A stretch of 6,627 nt of DNA from AC-50 sp035640455 (GCA_035640455.1 DASQWB010000047.1:1-6627), one strand, 5' to 3'; positions 1 through 6,080 are shown, counted from the stretch's first letter. Translations and numbers: made by a program. Notes: generated from the letters alone by a model not told the origin.

Positions 1-237
1 CTGCGTCCCGCCGCCGGTGAGCGCCTTGAGGACGACTTCCACCTCGTCCTCGTCGATCACCCTCCGCAGACCCACCTTCTCCGCGTTCTCGCACGGGACG
101 TTGACGGTCATGTCGTTGTGCAGGATCTGGATCGTCAGGTACTCGCGCTTCTGGCCGAGCACCTCACGCTGCTCCTTCTTCACGATCGTGCCAGCCCCGT
201 GGTGCGGATACACCACCTTGTCACCGACCTTGTACAA
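1..237 (-). CDS. carD: CarD family transcriptional regulator (5' part only, cut by window edge)
   Basis: CarD/CdnL binds the RNA polymerase beta subunit and stabilises the promoter open complex; it is a global, often essential regulator in actinobacteria. The 79 visible residues form the N-terminal Tudor-like RNA polymerase interaction domain. They begin YKVGDKVVYPHHGAGTI and continue with KREYLTIQIL, NDMTVNVPCENAEKVGLR and a following DEDEVEVVL segment, closely matching the start of mycobacterial CarD. The C-terminal helical DNA-contacting domain lies outside the window. The start is TTG at 237-235: it aligns with the family start, has a strong purine-rich ribosome binding site four bases upstream, and an in-frame TGA at 252-250 rules out a longer protein. 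Unlike radA and disA, it has its own promoter and a 168-bp gap from disA. Confident family assignment; the initiator codon is unusual but well supported. Confidence 0.93.
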   Translation of the reverse strand, partial: MYKVGDKVVYPHHGAGTIVKKEQREVLGQKREYLTIQILHNDMTVNVPCENAEKVGLRRVIDEDEVEVVLKALTGGGTQ

Positions 238-241
238 GCCG

Positions 242-250
242 CCTCCCCTT
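242..250 (-). promoter_or_regulatory. Ribosome binding site of carD
   Basis: On the minus strand AAGGGGAGG lies four bases before the TTG at 237-235. It is the clearest Shine-Dalgarno sequence in the window and supports the TTG start. It may compensate for the weak initiation codon. Confidence 0.75.
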
Positions 251-271
251 CACCGGGTTCTTTCACGAAGG

Positions 272-299
272 CGCCGGCGGGTCGCAGCGACCGCCGGCG
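272..299 (-). other. GC-rich hairpin in the carD leader
   Basis: Read on the minus strand, CGCCGGCGGTCG (299-288) pairs with CGACCCGCCGGCG (284-272) around a CTG triloop. This gives a 12-bp, almost all-GC stem with one bulged C. With transcription starting near 303, it would be the first structure of the carD mRNA, only a few bases from the 5' end and about 20 bases upstream of the ribosome binding site. No T-tract follows on either strand, so it does not look like an intrinsic terminator. A 5'-end stabilising stem or a protein or RNA-based control element is possible; its role is inference. Confidence 0.6.
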
Positions 300-309
300 G
301 AGTCGTACC

Positions 310-339
310 AGTATAGCGAATATCGGCTAAAAAGGGCAA
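310..339 (-). promoter_or_regulatory. Sigma-70-type promoter of carD
   Basis: On the minus strand a -35 TTGCCC (339-334) and a -10 TATACT (315-310) are separated by 18 bp. They match the consensus TTGACA/TATAAT at four and five positions respectively. The stretch is strikingly AT-rich for this genome. Transcription would start near A303, giving a leader of roughly 66 bases before the TTG. This implies that carD is transcribed independently of the radA-disA pair upstream. Confidence 0.75.
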
Positions 340-384
340 GTTTCCAGGCATTTCTGAGCCGCGAAGTACAAAAGCCCTGGAAAC
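340..384 (-). repeat. Inverted repeat between disA and carD: possible disA terminator or carD operator
   Basis: On the minus strand GTTTCCAGG (384-376) is perfectly complementary to CCTGGAAAC (348-340). One bulged G, one more G-C pair and, after one mismatch, a TTT/AAA pairing extend the stem inward to about 13 bp with a 16-base loop. It starts 22 bases after the disA stop. A five-T run follows seven bases after the stem, which is late for a classic intrinsic terminator. The right arm touches the carD -35 box (334-339), so a regulator binding site is an alternative. The repeat is seen directly; the function is undecided. Confidence 0.5.
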
Positions 385-405
385 CGCCGCCGAGCTGGCG
401 CCTGC

Positions 406-1560
406 TCAGAGCTGGAGGTAGCGGTCGACGAGGTTGTGCTCCTGGAGGCGGCGCAGGCCCTCGCGGATCTCCCGCGCCCGGACCGTGCCGACGCCCTCGA
501 CTGCTTCGAGGTCGCGCTGCGAGGCCCTGACGATCGCCTCGAGCCCGTTCATCTTCGTCACGACCCGCTTCACGACGCCGTTGGGGATCCGCGGGATGTG
601 CGAGAGCACGCGGTAGCCGCGCGGCGAGACGGAGTGGTCGAGCGGGTTCACCGTGGCCGGGTAGCCGAGGACGGCGAGGAGCTCGAACTCCAGCAGGTCG
701 TGATAGGGCAGCGCGGCGAGCGCCTCGAGGCCCTCTCGCGTCCGCTCGGGGCCGCCCTCGACGTGGTAGTCGGCGATGACGGCCGCTTTCTCGCGCGGTA
801 CGTGGCCGGCGAGCTCCTCGAGCTGCATCCGGATCAGCCGCCCTTCGGTACCGAGCTCGACGCAGTCGCGCTCGATCTCCTCGGCCATCCGCGTGTTCAT
901 CTCCGCGCGCTGGAGGACGACGAGGACGTCGTCGAGCACGACCGCGTTCTGGAACTCGAGCGCCGTCAGCCGCGTCAGCACCTGCTCGAGCCGCTGCCGG
1001 TAGGTGTCGAGCGTGCCGAGCGCCTGGTTCGTCTTGGCGAGGACGTCGGCGATCTGGTCGAGCTGGTAGCGCGAGTGCCCGACGAAGAGCGAGATCGTGG
1101 AGCGCTGCTGCGAGATCGAGATCACGAGCGCGTTCGTCTGCTTCGCCACCCGCTCGGCGGTGCGGTGCCTCGTTCCGGTCTCGGACGAGGGGATCGTCGG
1201 GTCCGGCATGAGCTGGACGTTGGCGACGGCGAGCCGCGTCAGCTCGGAGTTGACGATGATCGCGCCGTCCATCTTGGCCAGCTCGTAGAGGAGCTGGGGC
1301 GTGAAGGGCTGGTCGAGCCGGATTCCGCCGGAGAAGAGGAAGGCGAGCTCGGACGGCTCGCCGACGACGATCAGGGCTCCCTCGCGGGAACGGATGATGT
1401 CGTCGATCCCCTGGCGCAGATCCGTGCCCGGCGCGACGCGCCCGATCGCCTCCAGCAGCTTGGGATCGCGGCGGGGATCGCGTTCGGAGGGCGTGCGCTT
1501 GAAGCCGAGCGGCGGGGCGCTGCGCTCCTCCCGTCTACGTGTCGTCTCCTCCGGCTGCAT
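406..1560 (-). CDS. disA: DNA integrity scanning protein DisA, diadenylate cyclase
   Basis: DisA condenses two ATP into cyclic di-AMP and scans chromosomal DNA as an octamer; branched DNA intermediates inhibit it. The 384-residue protein has the DAC catalytic domain at about 35-175, with the DGA motif (KMDGAIIV, residues 97-103), PDPTIPSSETGTRHRTAER (120-137, RHR at 131-133) and ANVQL before it. These are the ATP-binding and metal-binding signatures, so an active enzyme is expected. A helical linker follows (about 180-300), then a C-terminal RuvA-like helix-hairpin-helix DNA-binding region with LEAVEGVGTVRAREI at 351-365. The ATG at 1560 lies inside the last codons of radA; the reading frame stays open further upstream but without family similarity. 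There is no convincing ribosome binding site, so translational coupling to radA is likely. About 20-25 Arg/Glu-rich residues precede the usual family start. Identity is certain; the exact start is less so. Confidence 0.96.
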   Translation of the reverse strand: MQPEETTRRREERSAPPLGFKRTPSERDPRRDPKLLEAIGRVAPGTDLRQGIDDIIRSREGALIVVGEPSELAFLFSGGIRLDQPFTPQLLYELAKMDGAIIVNSELTRLAVANVQLMPDPTIPSSETGTRHRTAERVAKQTNALVISISQQRSTISLFVGHSRYQLDQIADVLAKTNQALGTLDTYRQRLEQVLTRLTALEFQNAVVLDDVLVVLQRAEMNTRMAEEIERDCVELGTEGRLIRMQLEELAGHVPREKAAVIADYHVEGGPERTREGLEALAALPYHDLLEFELLAVLGYPATVNPLDHSVSPRGYRVLSHIPRIPNGVVKRVVTKMNGLEAIVRASQRDLEAVEGVGTVRAREIREGLRRLQEHNLVDRYLQL

Positions 1561-2893
1561 CAAGACCCGCGCGTATCGCCTGCCTGAGCGTCTCCACCTG
1601 CTCCACGCGGAGTTTGCCACGAGCCGGCGTGCCGGCCGGCACGACGACCGCGGCAAGGCCGAGCTTGGCGCACTCCTCCAGCCGCCGCTCGCTCTGCGCC
1701 GCCGGGCGCAGACGCCCCGTCAGCCCGATCTCGCCGAAGGCGGCGGTGGCCTCGCGCACCGGCGCTCCGCGCGCCGCCGAGGCGACGGCGAGCGCCACCG
1801 CGAGGTCGGCTCCCGGCTCGTCTATACGGACGCCGCCCGCGACGTTCACGAACACGTCCGCGGCGCCGAGCGCCACGCGGGCATGGCGGGTGAGGACGGC
1901 GACGATCATGGCGAGCCGCTTCGGGTCGACTCCGGTTGCAACACGCCGCGGCATGGCGAGGTCGGTGGGCGCGACGAGCGCCTGGATCTCGAGCAGCAGC
2001 GGGCGCGTGCCCTCGAGCGCACAGGCGACCGCGGCGCCCGGCTCGCCGCCGACTGTGCGGCCGAAGACCTCCGAGGGATCCGGCACGCCGACGAGGCCGC
2101 GGCCCGTCATCTCGAAGACGCCGAGTTCGTTCGTCGAGCCGAACCGGTTCTTGACGGCCCGCAGGACGCGGTGCGCCTGGTAGCGGTCGCCCTCGAACTG
2201 GAGCACGCAGTCGACGAGGTGCTCGAGAGCGCGCGGCCCTGCGACGGCCCCGTCCTTCGTCACGTGGCCGACGAGGATCGTCGCGACGCCCGCCTCCTTC
2301 GCGACGCGGAGCAGCCGGCCTGCCGCCTCGCGCACCTGAGCCACCGACCCCGGCGCCGAGCCGAGCTCGGCCGAATAGACCGTCTGGACCGAGTCGACGA
2401 CGCAGACCGCCGGCCGCTCGCGCTCGAGCGCCGCGCACACGGCCTCGAGCTCGGTCTCGGCGAGGATCTCGACGGCCTCCGCGCCGCCCAGGCGGGCAGC
2501 TCTCAGCTTGACCTGCGCGGTCGACTCCTCGCCGGTCACGAGGAGCGCACGCCGGCCGCCGCGCGAGACCGCGGCGAGCGCCGTCAGGAGGAGCGTCGAC
2601 TTGCCGACGCCCGGCTCGCCCCCGACGAGGACGAGCGAGGCCGGGACGATGCCGCCGCCGAGCACGCGGTCGAGCTCGGGGACGCCGGTGGGGATGCGCT
2701 CGGCCTCTTCGACCTCGACGTCGACGAGCCGCAGGATCGGCCGCGGCGCGCGCGCGCCGCCGGCGGCGGTAGCGGCAGGAGGCGTCTCCTCGACGAGCGT
2801 CCCGAAGGCGCCGCAGCCAGGACAGCGGCCGAACCACCGCGCGGCGGCGTAGCCGCACTCGGTGCAGGCGTGCTGGACGGCGACCTTGGCCAC
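1535..2893 (-). CDS. radA: DNA repair protein RadA (Sms)
   Basis: RadA is a RecA-related ATPase and helicase that helps process recombination intermediates and extend D-loops in DNA repair. The 452 residues match the usual length (about 460). They carry a C4 zinc finger (C10, C13, C24, C27), a RecA-like core with Walker A GEPGVGKST (92-100) and Walker B ending at D167 (AVCVVDS), the RadA signature KNRFGSTNELGVF (248-260), and a C-terminal Lon-protease-like domain (about 280-445, including GVRIDEPGADLAVALA). The start is GTG at 2893-2891, giving the family-typical MAK beginning; an in-frame TGA at 2917-2915 excludes longer forms. No ribosome binding site is seen, but a -10 box lies seven bases upstream, suggesting a leaderless mRNA. 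The 3' end overlaps disA by 26 bp. RadA is reported to bind DisA and lower c-di-AMP synthesis in bacilli and mycobacteria, so the pairing is meaningful. Confidence 0.97.
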   Translation of the reverse strand: MAKVAVQHACTECGYAAARWFGRCPGCGAFGTLVEETPPAATAAGGARAPRPILRLVDVEVEEAERIPTGVPELDRVLGGGIVPASLVLVGGEPGVGKSTLLLTALAAVSRGGRRALLVTGEESTAQVKLRAARLGGAEAVEILAETELEAVCAALERERPAVCVVDSVQTVYSAELGSAPGSVAQVREAAGRLLRVAKEAGVATILVGHVTKDGAVAGPRALEHLVDCVLQFEGDRYQAHRVLRAVKNRFGSTNELGVFEMTGRGLVGVPDPSEVFGRTVGGEPGAAVACALEGTRPLLLEIQALVAPTDLAMPRRVATGVDPKRLAMIVAVLTRHARVALGAADVFVNVAGGVRIDEPGADLAVALAVASAARGAPVREATAAFGEIGLTGRLRPAAQSERRLEECAKLGLAAVVVPAGTPARGKLRVEQVETLRQAIRAGLDAAGGDDT

Positions 2894-2900
2894 GTAGCCG

Positions 2901-2906
2901 AGTCTA
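2901..2906 (-). promoter_or_regulatory. -10 box of radA, probably giving a leaderless mRNA
   Basis: On the minus strand TAGACT fits the TANNNT pattern and ends seven bases before the radA GTG, so transcription would begin at or next to the start codon. No ribosome binding site is present, which agrees with leaderless translation, common in actinobacteria. The -35 region (about 2924-2929) is poor. The arrangement is seen in the sequence; its use is inferred. Confidence 0.5.
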
Positions 2907-2921
2907 GGCAGGCATCAGGAC

Positions 2922-2946
2922 GCCGAATGTGCCGAAAACGTGCCGA
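2922..2946 (+). repeat. Three short GCCGA repeats between the divergent genes
   Basis: GCCGA occurs at 2922-2926, 2931-2935 and 2942-2946. The last two are part of a longer GTGCCGA direct repeat (2929-2935 and 2940-2946) with an 11-bp period, close to one helical turn. They lie between the radA -10 box and the start of the methyltransferase gene, over the likely radA -35 region. They could be an operator, but the units are short for a GC-rich genome. Confidence 0.3.
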
Positions 2947-2969
2947 CTAGATCCGCCGCTGTGCCCACA

Positions 2970-5900
2970 ATGGCGGCCGTGCCGGAGCCGCCGCTCCTCG
3001 CAGCCCTGCGCCGCTTCGGCGCGGCTGTGACGGCGATCGGGGATCTGCCGCAGGCGGCCGACCCGCTGAAGGGGCCGATGCAGCGGCTGCTCTACGAAGC
3101 CGGCGAGAAGCTCGGTCGACGCGTCGTCGCGCGGCTCGTGGCGATCGGCTTCGCTGTCGAGTCGGGCGACGTCCTGGTTGGCCACGTCGAGCTGAAAGCT
3201 CCCGGCAAGGGAGCGCCGGTGGATCACCCGAACCTGGTCTCCACCGACGGCAACGAGTGGGCGCTCTTCCGCGGCGGCGCGAGGGTCGGGCAGGTCGTCC
3301 GCGCGGCAGGCGACGTGCGAACCGACAGGGCGGCTGCCTACGACGCGGCGGCGGCCTCGGTCCTCGAGACGCTGCTGCGGGACTTCTTCGGCTGGGAGCC
3401 GCTCGTGCCGACGAGCCCGAAGGCGCTCGCGGAGACGCTCGCTCCGCTGACGCGGCTCCTGCGCGAGAACGTCCGGACCGCGCTGGCGCAACCGGGATCC
3501 GCGCTGGGCCAGCTCGCGGAGGACTGGCGCGGCTTCTTCTTCCCAGAGGCGGACGACGCGCAGTTCGCCGACGCGTACGCGCAGACGGTCACGTACGCGC
3601 TCCTGCTCGCGCGGGTCGAGGGCGAGCGGCTCGACGAGCGGCACGCGCCGCTCGCAGAGGTGCTACGCGTTCTCGCGGAGCCGGCCGCGCGGCGGGAGGT
3701 CGAGGTCGGCCTCGACCTCCTCGAGCGCGTCGTCGCAGCCGTCGACCCCGAGGCCCTGACGGGGCCGGCCGATCGCGACCTCTGGCTCTACTTCTACGAG
3801 GACTTCCTCGCCGCCTATGACGGGCGCACGCGCCGCCGGCGCGGCGTCTACTACACGCCGCCGGCGGTCGTCCACGCCCAGACCGTCCTCGTCTCGGAGC
3901 TGCTCGAGGAGCGATTCGGCAAGGAGCTCGGCTTCGCCGCGGACGACGTCGTCGTCCTCGATCCCGCCATGGGGACCGGCACCTACCTCCTCGCGGCGAT
4001 GAACGACGGGCTGGAGCGCGTCCGGCAGAGGCATGGGCCGGGCGCGGTCGCCACCCGGGCGAGCATCGTCGCGAGGAACTTCCACGGCTTCGAGCTCTTG
4101 ATCGGCTCCTACGCGGTCGCGCGCCTCCGCTTCTCGCAGCAGATCGCGGCGGCGGGCGGGGTCCTGCCGGAGAAGGGCGCGCACATCTATCTCGCCGACA
4201 CCCTCGCCTCGGCGAACGGAGACACCGACGCGGAGGCGCCCGTACTCGTCTGCGTCGGGAATCCGCCGTACTTCCGCGATCCGGTAGACGAGGAAGGCGA
4301 GCAGCGGGGCGGCTGGGTGCGCCGCAGCATCCTGCGCGACTTCCTGCGCGACACGCCCGGCGTCCATACGCACAACCTCTACAACCTGTACGTCTACTTC
4401 TGGCGGTGGGCGCTCTGGAAGGTGTTCGAATCCGGACCGCGGTGCGGCGTCGTCAGCTTCATTAGCGCCGCTTCGTATCTCCGCGGGCCGGGATTCGCCG
4501 GCATGCGCCGGCACATGCGCGAGACCTTCGACGACCTCTGGATCCTCGACCTCGGCGGCGAGAACCGAGGCGCTCGCAGAAGCGAGAACGTCTTCGAGAT
4601 CCAGACGCCGGTCGCGATCGCGGTCGGCGTCCGGAGCCCGGACGCCGAGGCGGGCACGCCGGCCCGCGTCCACTACGCGCGGCTCGAAGGAAGCCGAGAC
4701 GAGAAGTACGCGCAGCTCCTCGGGATCCGGAGCTTCGAAGACGTCGCCTGGCAGCCGTGCTACTCCGGCTGGCTCGATCCCCTCCTGCCGGAGAGGGAGG
4801 CGGACTTCTTCTCATGGCCTCCGCTCACCGACCTCCTTCCTTGGCGGCAGCCGGGGGTAAAGGTCGGGCGGACGTGGCCGATCGCCCCGACTCGTGACGA
4901 GCTCGTCGCGCGATGGAAGGCGCTCCTCGCCGCGGCCATAGAGCGACGGACGACGCTGTTCAAGAACTCGCCGACCGGACGGAAGGCGCATCAGCCGGCG
5001 CAGTCGCTGCCTCCACACGAGGCTCGGCTCGATCCGGTCGAATCGACAACGGAGCCCGAGTCGCCCGCCACGGTCCCGTACGCCTTCCGCTCCTTCGACC
5101 GGCAGTACCTGATCCCCGACGCCCGGATCATCGACCGCCCTTGCCGCTCCTTGTGGGCGACGGCGAGCGCGCGGCAGCTGTACATGACGAGCCTCCTGAC
5201 CGACGTGCTCGGCTCCGGCCCGGCGGCGGTGGCGACCCACCTCGTCCCCGACCTCCACCACTTCTCGGGACGCGGCGGCAAGGACGTGGTGCCGCTCTGG
5301 CGCGACGCGGAAGGCCGAAGGCCGAACCTGGCCACCGGCCTGCTCGACGTCCTTGCCGAGCGGCTGGGACTCGAGCTCACGCCGGAAGACGTCTTCGCGT
5401 ACTGCTACGCCGTCCTGTCCGCGCCGGCATACGTGGAGCGGTTCGCCCAAGAGCTCGAGATTCCGGGGCCGCGGGTACCTCTGACACGCGACGCGCAGCT
5501 CTTTCGGCGAGCGATCGAGCTCGGCCGAGAGCTCGTCTGGCTGCACACGTTCGGCGAACGCTTTGTCCCGGCGGGGCGACGGGCGGGCGAGCTCCCGCAG
5601 GGCCGCGCGCGGGCGCAGAGACCCGTCTCCGCGCTCCCGGAACGGCATCGATACGACGCGGAACGGCAAGAGCTCTACGTCGGCGACGGCGTCTTCGCGC
5701 CCGTCGAGCAGGCGGTCCGCGACTTCAGGATCTCCGACCTCGACGTCGTCGGCTCGTGGCTCGACTACCGCATGAAGGACGGCGCCGGCCGGAGGTCCTC
5801 GCCCCTTGACGAGATCCGAACCGAGGTATGGCCGGCGGCCTTCACGGAGGAGCTCCTGCGCCTCCTGTGGATCCTCGAGCGCACAGTTGCGCTACACGGC

Positions 5901-6080
5901 CGGCTCGACGAGCTCCTCGACGAGATTGTCGCGGGCGACTGCTTCGACGCCGCGGAGCTGCCGGCGCCGACGAGCGCCGAGCGTGCCCCGCCCGCTATTC
6001 CTCGGTCGAGCCCTCGGGCTCGGCCGGCTCCTCGGGCGGCACCGTCACCTTCTCGGGCTCGGGCGGCGCGCCGGGGATGA
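2970..6080 (+). CDS. Type ISP-like restriction-modification protein, adenine-N6 DNA methyltransferase with degenerate nuclease domain
   Basis: The 1036-residue protein belongs to the actinobacterial proteins usually named type ISP restriction/modification enzyme. Visible parts are: an N-terminal PD-(D/E)XK-like region (about 35-115) with GHVELKAPGKG (E74, K76) and TDGNEWALF; a helical spacer (125-285); a gamma-type adenine methyltransferase with GVYYTP (292-297), S-adenosylmethionine motif DPAMGTGTYL (331-340) and catalytic NPPY (431-434); then NLYNLYVYFWRW (469-480) and a long target-recognition region (575-1000) with FDRQYLIPDARIIDRP, VPDLHHFSGRGG and AGRRSSPLDEIR. It should methylate adenine in a specific DNA site. 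No DEAD-type helicase motifs are present. The nuclease aspartate expected near residue 60 is replaced (IGFAV) and a following segment is missing, so cutting activity is doubtful. Residues 1009-1036 are antisense to clpC. The start is uncertain: GTG at 2940, 2961 or 2979 are alternatives to the ATG; none has a ribosome binding site. The methyltransferase call is firm; the specificity cannot be read. Confidence 0.92.
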   Translation: MAAVPEPPLLAALRRFGAAVTAIGDLPQAADPLKGPMQRLLYEAGEKLGRRVVARLVAIGFAVESGDVLVGHVELKAPGKGAPVDHPNLVSTDGNEWALFRGGARVGQVVRAAGDVRTDRAAAYDAAAASVLETLLRDFFGWEPLVPTSPKALAETLAPLTRLLRENVRTALAQPGSALGQLAEDWRGFFFPEADDAQFADAYAQTVTYALLLARVEGERLDERHAPLAEVLRVLAEPAARREVEVGLDLLERVVAAVDPEALTGPADRDLWLYFYEDFLAAYDGRTRRRRGVYYTPPAVVHAQTVLVSELLEERFGKELGFAADDVVVLDPAMGTGTYLLAAMNDGLERVRQRHGPGAVATRASIVARNFHGFELLIGSYAVARLRFSQQIAAAGGVLPEKGAHIYLADTLASANGDTDAEAPVLVCVGNPPYFRDPVDEEGEQRGGWVRRSILRDFLRDTPGVHTHNLYNLYVYFWRWALWKVFESGPRCGVVSFISAASYLRGPGFAGMRRHMRETFDDLWILDLGGENRGARRSENVFEIQTPVAIAVGVRSPDAEAGTPARVHYARLEGSRDEKYAQLLGIRSFEDVAWQPCYSGWLDPLLPEREADFFSWPPLTDLLPWRQPGVKVGRTWPIAPTRDELVARWKALLAAAIERRTTLFKNSPTGRKAHQPAQSLPPHEARLDPVESTTEPESPATVPYAFRSFDRQYLIPDARIIDRPCRSLWATASARQLYMTSLLTDVLGSGPAAVATHLVPDLHHFSGRGGKDVVPLWRDAEGRRPNLATGLLDVLAERLGLELTPEDVFAYCYAVLSAPAYVERFAQELEIPGPRVPLTRDAQLFRRAIELGRELVWLHTFGERFVPAGRRAGELPQGRARAQRPVSALPERHRYDAERQELYVGDGVFAPVEQAVRDFRISDLDVVGSWLDYRMKDGAGRRSSPLDEIRTEVWPAAFTEELLRLLWILERTVALHGRLDELLDEIVAGDCFDAAELPAPTSAERAPPAIPRSSPRARPAPRAAPSPSRARAARRG

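Noticed and set aside
271..300. GC-rich hairpin as an intrinsic terminator
   Set aside because: No T-tract follows on either strand, and it lies downstream of the carD promoter and just before the carD ribosome binding site.
17..330. Small plus-strand open frames opposite carD and its leader
   Set aside because: They are antisense to a conserved CarD domain and run through the carD promoter and hairpin; their translations are low complexity.
436..1587. Long plus-strand open frame (383 codons) opposite disA
   Set aside because: It is antisense to a clear disA gene; its Arg/Asp/Leu/Val-heavy translation shows no domain and is the usual by-product of GC-rich coding DNA.
1561..1656. Extended disA start at 1656
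   Set aside because: The extra 32 codons lie wholly within radA, encode a non-conserved Arg-rich stretch, and the ATG at 1560 already exceeds the usual family start.
1301..2950. Long plus-strand open frame (549 codons) opposite radA and the disA start
   Set aside because: It covers two unmistakable genes in antisense, has low-complexity Arg/Ala-rich translation and crosses gene boundaries without any motif.
3960..4000. Walker-A-like reading of the DPAMGTGTYL segment as an ATPase motif
   Set aside because: There is no GK(S/T); the segment with the downstream NPPY is the S-adenosylmethionine-binding motif of adenine-N6 methyltransferases.
2904..5669. Long minus-strand open frames at 2904-3644, 3663-4673 and 4812-5669
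   Set aside because: All are antisense to the methyltransferase, which carries recognisable motifs along its whole length; none shows a domain or ribosome binding site.
2970..6080. BREX PglX or another multi-gene defence system methyltransferase
   Set aside because: No companion genes are present, the flanks are housekeeping genes, and the C-terminal segments match the type ISP specificity domain.
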